A stretch of DNA of 64,000 bases from Martinezella lusitana (GCF_010668395.1 NZ_WUEY01000001.1:310001-374000); one strand, 5' to 3'; numbered from the stretch's first letter, positions 45,871 to 55,631 are shown. The notes: a model not told the origin generated them from the letters alone. Numbers and translations are program-made.

Positions 45871-46138
45871 TTTCTGAAACCTTCACTCTACGCACTGCGA
45901 CACTCCAAAAACTCAAAATGCCACGCCATAGCCATACATAAGCACGAAGAAAGTTCTTTTCGAGCGGTATTCAGGCAAATCCCAAGAAGTTTCTTGCGCC
46001 GAAGCTCACATCTGCGTGCAATTCCACCGATCTTGACAGGCTTTGGCGATTCGGAACATCCATAGAACGCGCGATAGTTTTCGCGCTTGCGATTCGTTGC
46101 CTGTCGCGCCCCGAATTCCCGTCCGGTCAGGAGAATTG
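45871..46138. other. Divergent intergenic region, SMP-30 gene / helicase gene
   Basis: This 268-bp gap is AT-richer at 45900-45990 and must hold both promoters. AGGAG stands 7 nt before the helicase ATG. No repeats or operators were recognised. Confidence 0.4.
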
Positions 46139-48208
46139 ATGACTGCCGCCTATCTGGAAAAGCTGAACCCGGAGCAGCGGCTGGCGGTAGAGCACGGCAC
46201 GACCGCGGGCGATGGTCATGTCGCCGGGCCGCTGCTCGTCATCGCCGGAGCGGGCTCGGGCAAGACGAATACGCTTGCCCATCGCGTGGCGCACCTGATC
46301 GTCAAGGGTGCCGATCCGCGCCGCATCCTGCTGATGACATTCTCGCGGCGCGCTGCCGCCGAAATGGGCCGCCGCGTGGAACGGATCTGCCGTGAGGTGC
46401 TGGGTGCGAATGCCGGCATCACCGCCGATGCGCTGGCCTGGAGCGGCACGTTTCACGGCATCGGCGCGCGCCTGCTGCGGGACTATGCCGAACAGATCGG
46501 CATCGATCCGGCCTTCACGATCCACGACCGGGAAGACAGCGCCGATCTGATGAACCTTGCGCGCCACGATCTCGGCTTTTCGAAGACGGAGAACCGCTTC
46601 CCAACCAAGGCGACATGCCTTGCCATCTATTCCCGCTCCGTCAACGCGGAAGCGCCGCTCGACGGCGTGCTGCGCGACTTCTTCCCCTGGTGCGCCATGT
46701 GGGAGCAGCAGTTGCGCGATCTCTTCGCCTGTTATGTCGAGGCGAAGCAGGCGCAGAACGTGCTCGATTATGATGACCTGCTGCTCTACTGGGCGCATAT
46801 GCTGCAGGAGCCGCTGATCGCCGAGGATATCGGCAGCCGCTTCGACCATGTCCTGGTCGATGAATATCAGGACACCAACCGGCTGCAATCATCTATACTG
46901 CTGGCGCTGAAGCCGGATGGCCGGGGATTGACCGTCGTCGGCGACGATGCGCAGTCGATCTACTCCTTCCGTGCCGCCACCGTGCGCAACATTCTCGATT
47001 TTCCCAAGGCTTTTACGCCGTCGGCCGATATCGTCACGCTCGATCGCAACTATCGCTCGACGCAACCGATCCTCGCCGCCGCCAATGCCGTGATCGATCT
47101 CGCCTCGGAGCGCTTCACCAAGAACCTGCGCACGGAGCGGCAAAGCGCGGAGCGGCCGCGGCTGGTGACGGTGCGCGACGAGGCCGATCAGGCGCGCTAT
47201 ATCGCCGACCAGCTGCTGGAGAACCGCGAGGGCGGAACAAGGCTCAAGCAGCAGGCCGTGCTGTTCCGCACCTCGAGCCATAGCGGCCCGCTGGAAGTGG
47301 AGCTCACACGGCGCAACATTCCCTTCGTGAAATTCGGCGGGTTGAAGTTTCTCGACAGCGCTCATGTCAAGGACATGCTGGCGGCGCTGCGTTTCGCCCA
47401 GAACCCGCGCGACCGCGTGGCGGGCTTTCGCCTGATGCAGCTTCTGCCGGGCGTCGGCCCCTCCACGGCGCAACGCGTCCTCGACCAGATCGGCGAAGAG
47501 GCAAGCCCCATCGCGGCCCTCGCGGAGCTTCCGCCACCTCCCCGCACCGGAAACGACTGGACCACTTTCGTGGAGACGATGCAGGAGGTCAAAAGCGGCA
47601 AGGCCGGCTGGCCGGCGGAAATCGGCCTGGTTCGCCAATGGTACGAGCCGCATCTGGAGCGGGCTCATGAGGACGCTGCGACACGCCAGGCCGATCTCGT
47701 CCAGCTCGAACAGATTGCCGCAGGCTACGGCTCGCGCGAGCGCTTCCTCACCGAACTGACGCTCGATCCGCCCGACGCGACCAGCGACCAGGCCGGCGTG
47801 CCTTTGCTCGACGAGGACTATCTGATTCTTTCGACCATCCATTCCGCCAAGGGGCAGGAATGGACGAAGGTCTTCATTCTCAACGCCGTCGACGGCTGCA
47901 TTCCCGCCGATCTTGCCGTCGGATCATCCGCCGAGATCGAAGAGGAGCGGCGACTGCTTTATGTCGCCATGACCCGGGCGAAGGACAATCTCGACCTCGT
48001 CACTCCGCAACGATTCTTCATTCACGGCCAGCATGCACAGGGCGACAAGCATGTCTTCGCCTCACGCACGCGCTTCATCCCGGCGACATTGCTGCAGTTC
48101 TTCGAGGTCTGCGGCTGGCCGCAGGCCCGGGCCGAGAGCGCCGCCGCCGTCCGGGCGCGAGAGGTGCGTGTCGATGTCGGCGCGCGCATGCGCGGCATGT
48201 GGCGGTAA
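46139..48208 (+). CDS. UvrD/Rep-family superfamily 1 DNA helicase
   Basis: A 689-aa helicase. Motifs in order: Walker A VIAGAGSGKTNT (about 35-46), LLMTFSRRAAAEM (Ia), VDEYQDTN (II), VVGDDAQSIYSFRAA (III), DRNYRST (IV), LSTIHSAKGQEWTKVFI (V) and YVAMTRAKDNL (VI). This fits a 3'-5' helicase related to UvrD, probably for DNA repair or replication restart. The ATG at 46139 follows AGGAG; a longer frame adds 32 unrelated residues. This is probably a second UvrD-like protein rather than UvrD itself; domains for nuclease activity are absent. Confidence 0.9.
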   Translation: MTAAYLEKLNPEQRLAVEHGTTAGDGHVAGPLLVIAGAGSGKTNTLAHRVAHLIVKGADPRRILLMTFSRRAAAEMGRRVERICREVLGANAGITADALAWSGTFHGIGARLLRDYAEQIGIDPAFTIHDREDSADLMNLARHDLGFSKTENRFPTKATCLAIYSRSVNAEAPLDGVLRDFFPWCAMWEQQLRDLFACYVEAKQAQNVLDYDDLLLYWAHMLQEPLIAEDIGSRFDHVLVDEYQDTNRLQSSILLALKPDGRGLTVVGDDAQSIYSFRAATVRNILDFPKAFTPSADIVTLDRNYRSTQPILAAANAVIDLASERFTKNLRTERQSAERPRLVTVRDEADQARYIADQLLENREGGTRLKQQAVLFRTSSHSGPLEVELTRRNIPFVKFGGLKFLDSAHVKDMLAALRFAQNPRDRVAGFRLMQLLPGVGPSTAQRVLDQIGEEASPIAALAELPPPPRTGNDWTTFVETMQEVKSGKAGWPAEIGLVRQWYEPHLERAHEDAATRQADLVQLEQIAAGYGSRERFLTELTLDPPDATSDQAGVPLLDEDYLILSTIHSAKGQEWTKVFILNAVDGCIPADLAVGSSAEIEEERRLLYVAMTRAKDNLDLVTPQRFFIHGQHAQGDKHVFASRTRFIPATLLQFFEVCGWPQARAESAAAVRAREVRVDVGARMRGMWR

Positions 48209-48268
48209 GTTGTGGCTGCGGAGATCGGCGGGTCGGGCGTGTTCGCGGATGCTGCGCATTCGTACATG

Positions 48269-48408
48269 GCCCCTCACCCTAACCCTCTCCCCGTGAACGG
48301 GGAGAGGGAAACAACCTCACAAAGTAGTACGCCTCTCAGCAAACAGCAGCGGCTTGGGGCACGACTCCCCCTCTCCCCGCCTGCGGGGAGAGGGTCGGGG
48401 TGAGGGGC
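48269..48408. repeat. Palindromic intergenic repeat, copy 1
   Basis: Left end GCCCCTCACCCTAACCCTCT and right end AGAGGGTCGGGGTGAGGGGC form an outer inverted repeat, and each half also folds by itself (CTCTCCCCG with CGGGGAGAG). The unit is about 140 bp and lies between the convergent helicase and mmsB genes. A related unit is at 52097-52225. Repeats of this type are common in rhizobial intergenic regions. Confidence 0.75.
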
Positions 48409-48440
48409 AGCCTTGCGCCCACCCAACGATCCACCCAACC

Positions 48441-49322
48441 TCACTTCGCCTCGCGAAACATCTCGATAATAGCCGAAAAATCGCGGCCGCCATTGCCCAG
48501 CTTTTCGAAGAGCGCGTAGAGCTGCGCCGCTTCGGCACCCAGAGGCGTCGACGCGCCGCTGGAGAGAGCGGCCTCCTGCGACAGGCGCAGGTCCTTGAGC
48601 ATCAAGGCGGCCGAAAAGCCGGGCTTATAGTCGTTATTGGCGGGCGAGGTCGGCACGGGGCCGGGCACGGGGCAATAGGTATTGATCGACCAGCACTGGC
48701 CGGACGAGGTCGAGGCGACGTCGAACAGGGCCTGATGCGAAAGGCCGAGCTTTTCGCCGAGCACGAAGGCCTCGCAGACGCCGATCATGGAAATGCCGAG
48801 GATCATGTTGTTGCAGATTTTCGCCGCCTGCCCTGCTCCGGCATCGCCGCAATGGACGATCTTCTTGCCCATCACGTCAAGCAGCGGCCTGGCGGCGGCA
48901 AAGCTCTCGGCCGAACCGCCGGCCATGAAGGTCAGCGTTCCCGCCGCAGCCCCGCCGGTGCCGCCGGAAACAGGCGCATCGAGCGAGAGGCAGCCGGCAT
49001 CGCCTGCCATCGCATGCGCCTTGCGGGCGCTGTCGACATCGATGGTGGAGCTGTCGATCAGCAGGGTTCCCTTGGGCACGGAGCGCAGCAGGTCGGTCCA
49101 GACGGTGAGGACATGCTGGCCCTTCGGCAGCATGGTCACCACCACTTCGGCGTCGGCCAGCGCCTCGGTCAAGACGCTCGCGGGCTTGACGCCCGACGCC
49201 TCGGCCGCCTTCAGCACGTCATGCGAGAGGTCGTAACCAGTAACGGCATGGCCGGCCTTGACGAGATTGGCGGCCATCGGGCCTCCCATATTGCCGAGGC
49301 CGATGAATGCGATCCGTGTCAT
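48441..49322 (-). CDS. mmsB: 3-hydroxyisobutyrate dehydrogenase
   Basis: A 293-aa NAD-dependent enzyme oxidising 3-hydroxyisobutyrate to methylmalonate semialdehyde in valine breakdown. It has the N-terminal FIGLGNMGGPMAANLVKAGH (dinucleotide fold and family signature), the substrate loop DAPVSGGTGGAAAGTL, and the catalytic Lys in GAGQAAKICNNMILG. It follows the 3-hydroxyisobutyryl-CoA hydrolase gene, which makes its substrate. Confidence 0.93.
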   Translation of the reverse strand: MTRIAFIGLGNMGGPMAANLVKAGHAVTGYDLSHDVLKAAEASGVKPASVLTEALADAEVVVTMLPKGQHVLTVWTDLLRSVPKGTLLIDSSTIDVDSARKAHAMAGDAGCLSLDAPVSGGTGGAAAGTLTFMAGGSAESFAAARPLLDVMGKKIVHCGDAGAGQAAKICNNMILGISMIGVCEAFVLGEKLGLSHQALFDVASTSSGQCWSINTYCPVPGPVPTSPANNDYKPGFSAALMLKDLRLSQEAALSSGASTPLGAEAAQLYALFEKLGNGGRDFSAIIEMFREAK

Positions 49323-49396
49323 GATGTTTTCCTCCCATGATCGGTTGAAGCTATGCGACAGAGCGGTTCAGGCGTTCCATGACGCGCTGAATCCTT

Positions 49397-50455
49397 CTAC
49401 GTCGCGAAAAGCGGCGGCTGCGCCGCTATGAAAAAGCGGTCGATATCGCCCGGCGCCACGTCCGAAAGGCTGGCCGGAGACCATTTCGGATTGCGGTCCT
49501 TGTCGATGACGGCGGCGCGCACGCCTTCGTAGAAATCATGATTATACAATATGCCCATGCAGGCGCCGAGTTCACGATTGAGGCATTCGGCGAGGCTGGC
49601 GCTCGTCCGCCCGGCTCGCAGCAGCCGCAACGTCAGCTTCAGGCTGGTCGGCGAGCGGCTGGCGATCACGCCGGCCGCTTCGGCGGCAAATTCTCCCGGT
49701 TCGCCGGCCAATGCCTGTAAAACGTCTTCGACCGTATCTCCCGCGAAGGCGCGGTCGATCACATCCCGGTTTACGGCAAGCCGGCTCTCGCCGGCATCCG
49801 CCGCCATCGTCCGGATAAGCGCATGCACATCTTCCGCAGAGGCCGAGGCGGGCAGCGCTGCAATCACGTCCACCAGAGCCGGCAGGGCCGTGGATGCCAC
49901 GCAGTGATCGGCAAAGCGGGCATGGATCGCATCGGCAGCACTGACGGCAAGGCCGGTCAGCCCCATCCATGTGCCGGCTTCGCCCGGTGCGCGCGGCAGC
50001 AGCCAGGTGGCGCCGACATCGGGGAAGTAGCCGATGCCGGTCTCGGGCATGGCAAGGCGCGTGCGCTCGGTGACGACGCGGTGGCTGCCATGCGCCGAGA
50101 GGCCGACGCCACCGCCCATGGTGATGCCGTCCATCAATACCACATAGGGCTTGGAGTAGCGCGAGATCGCGTGATTGAGCCGGAACTCCTCGCGCCAGAA
50201 GGTTTCCGCGCCATCGGAACCCTCCTTGCCGCTCTGGTGCAGCAGGCGGATATCGCCGCCCGCGCAGAAACCACGCTCCCCCTCGCCCATGACGACGACG
50301 CTCGCGACCGAGGGATCGGCGGCAAAATCCTCCAGTGCCGAAGCGATGACCCGCACCATCGGCAATGTCAGGCTGTTCAGCGCCTTCGGCCGGTTGAGCC
50401 GGATGATGCCGGCCGATCCGCGCCGCTCGATGATGACCTCGTCCTGGCTGTCCAT
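49397..50455 (-). CDS. 3-hydroxyisobutyryl-CoA hydrolase (enoyl-CoA hydratase/isomerase family)
   Basis: A 352-aa crotonase-fold enzyme releasing 3-hydroxyisobutyrate from its CoA ester in valine degradation. The pattern fits the hydrolase rather than the shorter hydratases: RPKALNSLTLPMV, GEGERGFCAGGDIRLLHQSG, MDGITMGGGVGLSAHGSHRV, TRLAMPETGIGYFPDVGATW, and a C-terminal extension (CMGILYNHDFYEGVRAAVID). The ATG at 50455 follows AGGAG by 6-7 nt. It lies 75 nt upstream of mmsB. Confidence 0.9.
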   Translation of the reverse strand: MDSQDEVIIERRGSAGIIRLNRPKALNSLTLPMVRVIASALEDFAADPSVASVVVMGEGERGFCAGGDIRLLHQSGKEGSDGAETFWREEFRLNHAISRYSKPYVVLMDGITMGGGVGLSAHGSHRVVTERTRLAMPETGIGYFPDVGATWLLPRAPGEAGTWMGLTGLAVSAADAIHARFADHCVASTALPALVDVIAALPASASAEDVHALIRTMAADAGESRLAVNRDVIDRAFAGDTVEDVLQALAGEPGEFAAEAAGVIASRSPTSLKLTLRLLRAGRTSASLAECLNRELGACMGILYNHDFYEGVRAAVIDKDRNPKWSPASLSDVAPGDIDRFFIAAQPPLFAT

Positions 50456-50494
50456 GCAAATCTCCTGTCTTCGCCTCCACCCATCCATAGGCCT

Positions 50495-52090
50495 TCAGCG
50501 GTTGTCGGCAAGGATCATTTCGGCTGCCTTTTCGGCGATCATGATGGTTGGCGAGTTGGTGTTGCCCGATGTGATCGACGGCATGATCGAGGCGTCGGCG
50601 ATGCGCAGCCTTGCCAGCGCCCGCAGCCGCAGGCGGGGGTCGACCACGCTCTGCGCGTCGCTGCCCATGCGGCATGTGCCGACGGGATGGAAAATCGTCG
50701 TGCCGATCTCGCCGGCGGCGCGCTCCAGATCCGCATCCGTGTCATAGGCCGGCCCAGGCTTGAACTCCTCCGGCCGGAACCGGGCGAAGGAGGGCTGCGC
50801 CACGATCCGCCGTGTCAGGCGAATGGAGCGCACGGCGATCTCCCGGTCGCGCGCGGCGGAAAGATAATTCGGGCTGATGGCCGGCTGCATGGCGAAATCG
50901 GAGCTGCGGGCATGCACGGAGCCCCGGCTTTCGGGCCTCAGATTGCAGACGCTGGCGGTGATTGCCGGAAAGGGATGAACCGGATCGCCGAACTTGTCGA
51001 GCGAGACCGGCTGTACATGATATTGCAGATCCGGCGTTTCCTTGTCCGGCCCGGAGCGCGTGAAGATGCCGAGCTGGCTCGGCGCCATCGCCATCGGGCC
51101 GGAGCGGCGAATGAGATATTCCAGCCCGATCGCCGCCTTGCCGATCAGCTTCGTCGCCTTCTCGTTCAGCGTGGGCACGCCGGTTACTTTGTAGGCAAGG
51201 CGGAGCTGAAGATGATCCTGCAGGTTTTCGCCGACGGACTTTACCTCGCGCACGACCTCGATGCCGGCCTTCCCCAACACCTCGCCATGGCCAATGCCCG
51301 AAAGCTCGAGAATATGCGGCGAGCCGATCGAGCCGGCGGATAACACCGTCTCCTTGGTCGCATAGGCACGCTTGGCCACGCCGTCATGCTGGAATTCGAC
51401 GCCGGTGACGGCATCGCCCTCGACGATCAGGCGGCGAACCTGCGCCTTTGTATAGACGGTGAGATTGCCCCGTTTCATCGCCGGCCGCAGGAAGGCTTTC
51501 GTCGTGTTCCAGCGTATGCCGGAACGCTGGTTGACGTCGAAATAGCCCGAACCCTCATTGTTGCCGCGATTGAAATCCGGCGTCTCCGGAATGCCGGCCT
51601 CCCTGGCGGCGGCCTGGAAGGCATCGAGCACGGCCCAGCGCACGCGCGCCTTCTCGACCCGCCACTCGCCGCCGGCGCCATGCATCTCGTCCTTGCCGCG
51701 ATAGTGATCCTCGGACTTGATGAAATAGGGCAGCACGTCGTCCCAGCCCCAGCCTGCACAGCCGAACTGGCGCCAAAGATCGTAGTCGCGCGCCTGGCCG
51801 CGCATGTAGATCATGCCGTTGATGGAGGAGCAGCCGCCGAGCACCTTGCCGCGCGGATAGTTCAGCGACCGGCCGTTCAGGCCCGGCTCCGGCGACGTGG
51901 TGAAACACCAGTCGGTGCGGGGATTGTTGATGCAATAGAGATAGCCGACCGGGATGTGGATCCAGTGGTAATTGTCGTTACCGCCGGCTTCCAGCAGCAG
52001 CACCCTGTTGTTGCGGTCGGCCGAGAGCCGGTTGGCGAGCAAGCAGCCGGCACTGCCGGCGCCGATGATGATGTAGTCGAAGCGATCCAT
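50495..52090 (-). CDS. GMC-family FAD oxidoreductase (choline dehydrogenase-like)
   Basis: A 531-aa flavoenzyme with the N-terminal FAD site DYIIIGAGSAGCLLANRLSA and LLEAGG, GMC signature 1 (RGKVLGGCSSINGMIYMRG), signature 2 (GSIGSPHILELSGIG), and the C-terminal catalytic region HPVGTCRMG and ASIMPSITSGNTNSPTIMIA. It oxidises an alcohol whose identity is not evident. The ATG at 52090 is preferred: the GAGGGG of the adjoining palindromic repeat is at a proper distance. An ATG at 52096 is too close to it. Confidence 0.88.
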   Translation of the reverse strand: MDRFDYIIIGAGSAGCLLANRLSADRNNRVLLLEAGGNDNYHWIHIPVGYLYCINNPRTDWCFTTSPEPGLNGRSLNYPRGKVLGGCSSINGMIYMRGQARDYDLWRQFGCAGWGWDDVLPYFIKSEDHYRGKDEMHGAGGEWRVEKARVRWAVLDAFQAAAREAGIPETPDFNRGNNEGSGYFDVNQRSGIRWNTTKAFLRPAMKRGNLTVYTKAQVRRLIVEGDAVTGVEFQHDGVAKRAYATKETVLSAGSIGSPHILELSGIGHGEVLGKAGIEVVREVKSVGENLQDHLQLRLAYKVTGVPTLNEKATKLIGKAAIGLEYLIRRSGPMAMAPSQLGIFTRSGPDKETPDLQYHVQPVSLDKFGDPVHPFPAITASVCNLRPESRGSVHARSSDFAMQPAISPNYLSAARDREIAVRSIRLTRRIVAQPSFARFRPEEFKPGPAYDTDADLERAAGEIGTTIFHPVGTCRMGSDAQSVVDPRLRLRALARLRIADASIMPSITSGNTNSPTIMIAEKAAEMILADNR

Positions 52091-52096
52091 TGGCAT

Positions 52097-52225
52097 GCCC
52101 CCTCACCCTAACCCTCTCCCCGAGGGGAGAGGGGACTATTTCGGCATTTGCCTCGATCCCGAATCCGGTGATCGTCAGAGATAATTCCCCCTCTCCCCTC
52201 GGGGAGAGGGCTGGGGTGAGGGGGT
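52097..52225. repeat. Palindromic intergenic repeat, copy 2 (provides a ribosome binding site)
   Basis: Same design as 48269-48408: outer arms (CCCCCTCACCCTAACCCTCT and GAGGGCTGGGGTGAGGGGG) with inner hairpins of CTCTCCCC and GGGGAGAG. It lies between livM and the GMC oxidoreductase gene. Read on the minus strand, its end GTGAGGGGGC forms the Shine-Dalgarno-like sequence of that gene. Confidence 0.75.
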
Positions 52226-52253
52226 GCACAACAAGAACGCATAGGTTTGATCT

Positions 52254-53246
52254 TTACCGCCGATATTCGAACCCCAGCTTCCGTCCCAGCCGCGAGGCAT
52301 AGAATTCGCCGACGACGCCGCGGCGGAAGAGCAGGACGCAAACCATGAAGACGATGCCGGTGATGATGGTGACCGGGAATTCCGAGGTCGCGAGATAGTT
52401 TTCCAGCGTCGCCACGAACCCCGCGCCGAAAAGCGGACCGATCAGCGTGCCGATACCGCCAAGCAGGGTCATGAGGATGACCTCGCCGGACATCTGCCAG
52501 GCGACATCGGTCAGCGTCGCGAACTGGAAGACCAGCGCCTTGACCGCGCCGGCAAGCCCCGCCAGGGCCGCCGACATGACGAAAGCGCCGAGCTTGTAGC
52601 GCGCGACGGAATAGCCGAGCGAGATCGCCCGCTGCTCGTTTTCGCGGATCGATTTCAGGATCATGCCGAAGGGCGAATTGATGAACCGCCAGATGATCAG
52701 CACGCCGATCAGGAAGACGGCGAGGACGAAATAATACATGTTGAACGAGTTGTTGAGATCGAGAACGCCGAAGAGATAGCCGCGCGGCACCGACTGAATG
52801 CCGTCCTCGCCATGGGTGAACTCCGCCTGCAGGCAGAAGAAGTAGAACATGTAGGACAGCGCCAGCGTGATCATGGCGAAATAGATGCCCTGCCTACGGA
52901 TGGCGACGAAGCCCATGACGAGGCCGAGCAGCGCGGCGCCGGCGACGCCGATCAGAATGCCGAGTTCGGGCGGGAGACCCCATTCCTTCACGGCGTAGGC
53001 CGTAAAATAGGCCGCACCGCCGAAGAAGGTGGCGTGACCGAAGGAAAGCAGGCCGGCATAGCCGAGCAGAAGATTGAAGGCGCAGGCGAACAGCGCGAAG
53101 CAGAGCACCTTCATGACGAAGATCGGGTAGACGAAGAACGGTGCCCAGATCAGCCCGACGAGGCCGAGGACCAGCAACAGCTTCTGTACCGAAAACTTCG
53201 GGCGCCCTCTGGAGGCCAATGTGATCAGGTCCACCATATCACGCAT
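52254..53246 (-). CDS. livM: Branched-chain amino-acid-type ABC transporter permease LivM
   Basis: A 330-aa permease with about ten hydrophobic segments. LLGYAGLLSFGHATFFGGAA and SPFGMILKSIRENEQRAISL are typical of the LivM family, as is the C-terminal GGIGTLIGPLFGAGFVATLE. Its ATG overlaps the livH stop by 8 nt. Together with livH it forms the channel. Confidence 0.92.
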   Translation of the reverse strand: MRDMVDLITLASRGRPKFSVQKLLLVLGLVGLIWAPFFVYPIFVMKVLCFALFACAFNLLLGYAGLLSFGHATFFGGAAYFTAYAVKEWGLPPELGILIGVAGAALLGLVMGFVAIRRQGIYFAMITLALSYMFYFFCLQAEFTHGEDGIQSVPRGYLFGVLDLNNSFNMYYFVLAVFLIGVLIIWRFINSPFGMILKSIRENEQRAISLGYSVARYKLGAFVMSAALAGLAGAVKALVFQFATLTDVAWQMSGEVILMTLLGGIGTLIGPLFGAGFVATLENYLATSEFPVTIITGIVFMVCVLLFRRGVVGEFYASRLGRKLGFEYRR

Positions 53247-54126
53247 CCCGACCGAAGAGGCCCGCGGGCCTGAAGAGCAGCACGATCGCCATGATGACGA
53301 AGATGACGATATTCGACGCTTCCGGATAGAAGACCTTGGTCAGGCCCTCGGCAATGCCAAGCATGTAGCCCGTCACGATCGCCCCCATGATCGAGCCCAT
53401 GCCGCCGACGACGACCACGGCGAAGACGATGATGATCATGTTCGATCCCATCAGCGGCGAGACCTGATAGATCGGCGCGGCCAGCACGCCGGCAAAGGCG
53501 GCGAGCGCCACGCCGAAGCCGTAGGTCAGCGTCAAAAGCACCGGCACGTTGACGCCGAACACCTGCACGAGTGTGGAATTCTCTGTCGCGGCACGGAGAT
53601 AGGCGCCGAGCTTGGTCTTCTCGATCAGAAGCCAGGTTCCGATGCAGACGATCATCGAGGCGATGACCACCCAGCCGCGATAGACGGGCAGGAACATGAA
53701 GCCGATATTCTTCGCGCCCGCCAATTCCGCCGGAACGGAATAAGGCTGGCCGGATGAGCCGTAGAGATAGCGGAACGTCCCCTCGATCGTCAGCGCCATG
53801 CCGAAGGTGAAGAGCAATCCGTAGAGCGGATCGATCTTGTAGAGTTGACGCAGGCAGAACCTCTCGACCAGCGCGCCGAACAGGCCGACGATCAGCGGCG
53901 CGACGATGAGCGCCGGCCAATAGCCGATGCCGGCATAGGTGAGCAGCAGATAGGCCGTGAAGGCGCCAAGCATGTAGAGCGCGCCATGGGCGAAATTGAT
54001 CACCCGCAACATGCCGAAGATGATCGCGAGACCGAGGCTCAGCAGCGCATAGAAGGAGCCGTTGATGAGGCCGATCAGCAGCTGACCGAGAAGAGCCTGG
54101 GCGGGGATGCCGAATATCGTCGTCAT
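53239..54126 (-). CDS. livH: Branched-chain amino-acid-type ABC transporter permease LivH
   Basis: A 295-aa permease with about eight hydrophobic segments. LIGLINGSFYALLSLGLAII, MLRVINFAHGALYMLGAF and VVVGGMGSIMGAIVTGYMLG are LivH hallmarks. It starts 3 nt after the livF stop. Confidence 0.93.
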   Translation of the reverse strand: MTTIFGIPAQALLGQLLIGLINGSFYALLSLGLAIIFGMLRVINFAHGALYMLGAFTAYLLLTYAGIGYWPALIVAPLIVGLFGALVERFCLRQLYKIDPLYGLLFTFGMALTIEGTFRYLYGSSGQPYSVPAELAGAKNIGFMFLPVYRGWVVIASMIVCIGTWLLIEKTKLGAYLRAATENSTLVQVFGVNVPVLLTLTYGFGVALAAFAGVLAAPIYQVSPLMGSNMIIIVFAVVVVGGMGSIMGAIVTGYMLGIAEGLTKVFYPEASNIVIFVIMAIVLLFRPAGLFGRDA

Positions 54127-54129
54127 GGC

Positions 54130-54837
54130 TCAGACCCCCAGAACCTTGTGCAGCATGTCCATACGCTCAGGCAATTCGCCGACCGGGAATTCCGAAACCA
54201 TCCGGCCATGATCCATCAGATAGAAGCGATCGGCAATGCGGCTGGCGAAACGGAAATTCTGCTCGACGAGCAATATGGTCATGCCGCGGCCTTTGAGCGT
54301 CTGCAGGACTTCGCCGATGCGCTGGACGATGACGGGCGCGAGGCCCTCGGTCGGCTCGTCGAGCAGCAGCATGCGGACGCCGGTGCGCAGGATGCGGGCC
54401 ATGGCGAGCATCTGCTGCTCGCCGCCGGAAAGCCTGGTGCCGACGCTGTTGCGCCGCTCGTGCAGATTGGGAAACAGCTCGAAGATCTCGTCGAGCGTCA
54501 TGCCGCCGGGGGCGACAACCGGCGGCAGCATCAGGTTTTCATAGACGCTGAGCGTCGAGAAGATGCCGCGCTCTTCCGGCACGAAGCCGATGCCCTGATG
54601 CGCCGTCCTGTGCAGCGGCACCTGCATCATGTCCTTGCCGGCGAAGGTGATCCTGCCCTTGCGGGCACGGACGATGCCGACGATGGTGCGCAGCGTCGTC
54701 GTCTTGCCGACGCCGTTGCGGCCGAGGATGGTGATGGTTTCGCCCTCGCCCACCGCCATGTCGACGCCATGCAGGATATGGCTTTCGCCATAGCAGGCAT
54801 TGAGGCCTTGAACTTCCAGCAGCGGCGCCATCGTCAA
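54130..54837 (-). CDS. livF: ABC transporter ATP-binding protein LivF
   Basis: A 235-aa ATPase with Walker A ILGRNGVGKTTTLRTI, signature LSGGEQQMLAMARIL, Walker B MLLLDEPTEGL, and the LivF-type C-terminus. Its ATG overlaps the livG stop by ATGA. Confidence 0.94.
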   Translation of the reverse strand: MTMAPLLEVQGLNACYGESHILHGVDMAVGEGETITILGRNGVGKTTTLRTIVGIVRARKGRITFAGKDMMQVPLHRTAHQGIGFVPEERGIFSTLSVYENLMLPPVVAPGGMTLDEIFELFPNLHERRNSVGTRLSGGEQQMLAMARILRTGVRMLLLDEPTEGLAPVIVQRIGEVLQTLKGRGMTILLVEQNFRFASRIADRFYLMDHGRMVSEFPVGELPERMDMLHKVLGV

Positions 54838-55616
54838 GCCTCCTCCGTGCCCATATAGGCTTCGCGAACGCGAGGGTCCCGGCTGACGGTAGCGTAATCG
54901 CCCTGGGCCAGGATCTCGCCGCGCTGCAGGACTGTGACATGATGGCAGATATCGGCAACGACGGAGAGATTGTGCTCCACCATGAGCACAGCCCTGTCGC
55001 GCGCAACATCGCGGATGATGGCGGAGACGGTCTTCACATCCTCCAGCCCCATGCCGGCCATCGGCTCGTCCAGCAGCAGCACCTTCGGATCGAGCGCAAG
55101 CGTCGTCGCGATCTCGAGCACGCGCTTGCGTCCATAGGAAAGATCGGCGGCGATGGCATCGCGCTCCTTCGAGAGCCCCACGGAGGCGAGCAGCTGTTCG
55201 GCGCGGGCATTGAGGCTGTCGAGAGCCGAGAGCGGCCGCCAGAACTGGTGCGCGAGATTACCCGGCCGCTGCAGGGCGACGCGGACATTGTCCAGAACCG
55301 TCAGGTGCGGAAAGACGGCCGAAATCTGGAAGGAACGCACGAGGCCCATGCGCGCGACCTTGTCGGGTCTTGTCTTGGTGATGTCGGTGCCAAGCAGCGT
55401 GATCGTGCCATGCGTCGGCTGCAGGAACTTGGTGAGCAGATTGAACACCGTCGTCTTGCCGGCGCCGTTCGGACCGATCAGCGCATGGACGCGGGCATGA
55501 TGCACGTCGAGATCGACATTCTTGACGGCGGTGAAGCCTCCGAAATCGCGACGCAATCCCCGGGCGGATAGGACTACCCGGGGCTCTTCCTGCTGATGTG
55601 TCGCTGACATCGCCAT
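54834..55616 (-). CDS. livG: ABC transporter ATP-binding protein LivG
   Basis: A 260-aa ATPase with Walker A LIGPNGAGKTTVFNLLT, Walker B KVLLLDEPMAGM and H-loop MVEHNLSVV. The signature region reads DLSYGRKRVLEIATTLA, which departs from the LSGGQ form as is usual for LivG. It is 15 nt after the binding-protein gene. Confidence 0.93.
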   Translation of the reverse strand: MAMSATHQQEEPRVVLSARGLRRDFGGFTAVKNVDLDVHHARVHALIGPNGAGKTTVFNLLTKFLQPTHGTITLLGTDITKTRPDKVARMGLVRSFQISAVFPHLTVLDNVRVALQRPGNLAHQFWRPLSALDSLNARAEQLLASVGLSKERDAIAADLSYGRKRVLEIATTLALDPKVLLLDEPMAGMGLEDVKTVSAIIRDVARDRAVLMVEHNLSVVADICHHVTVLQRGEILAQGDYATVSRDPRVREAYMGTEEA

Positions 55617-55631
55617 GGGCCTGTCGCAGCC

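Noticed and set aside
48269-48408. CRISPR-like array suspected from repeated CCCTCACCC words
   Set aside because: There are only two inverted halves with inner hairpins and no regular spacers; it is a palindromic intergenic repeat.
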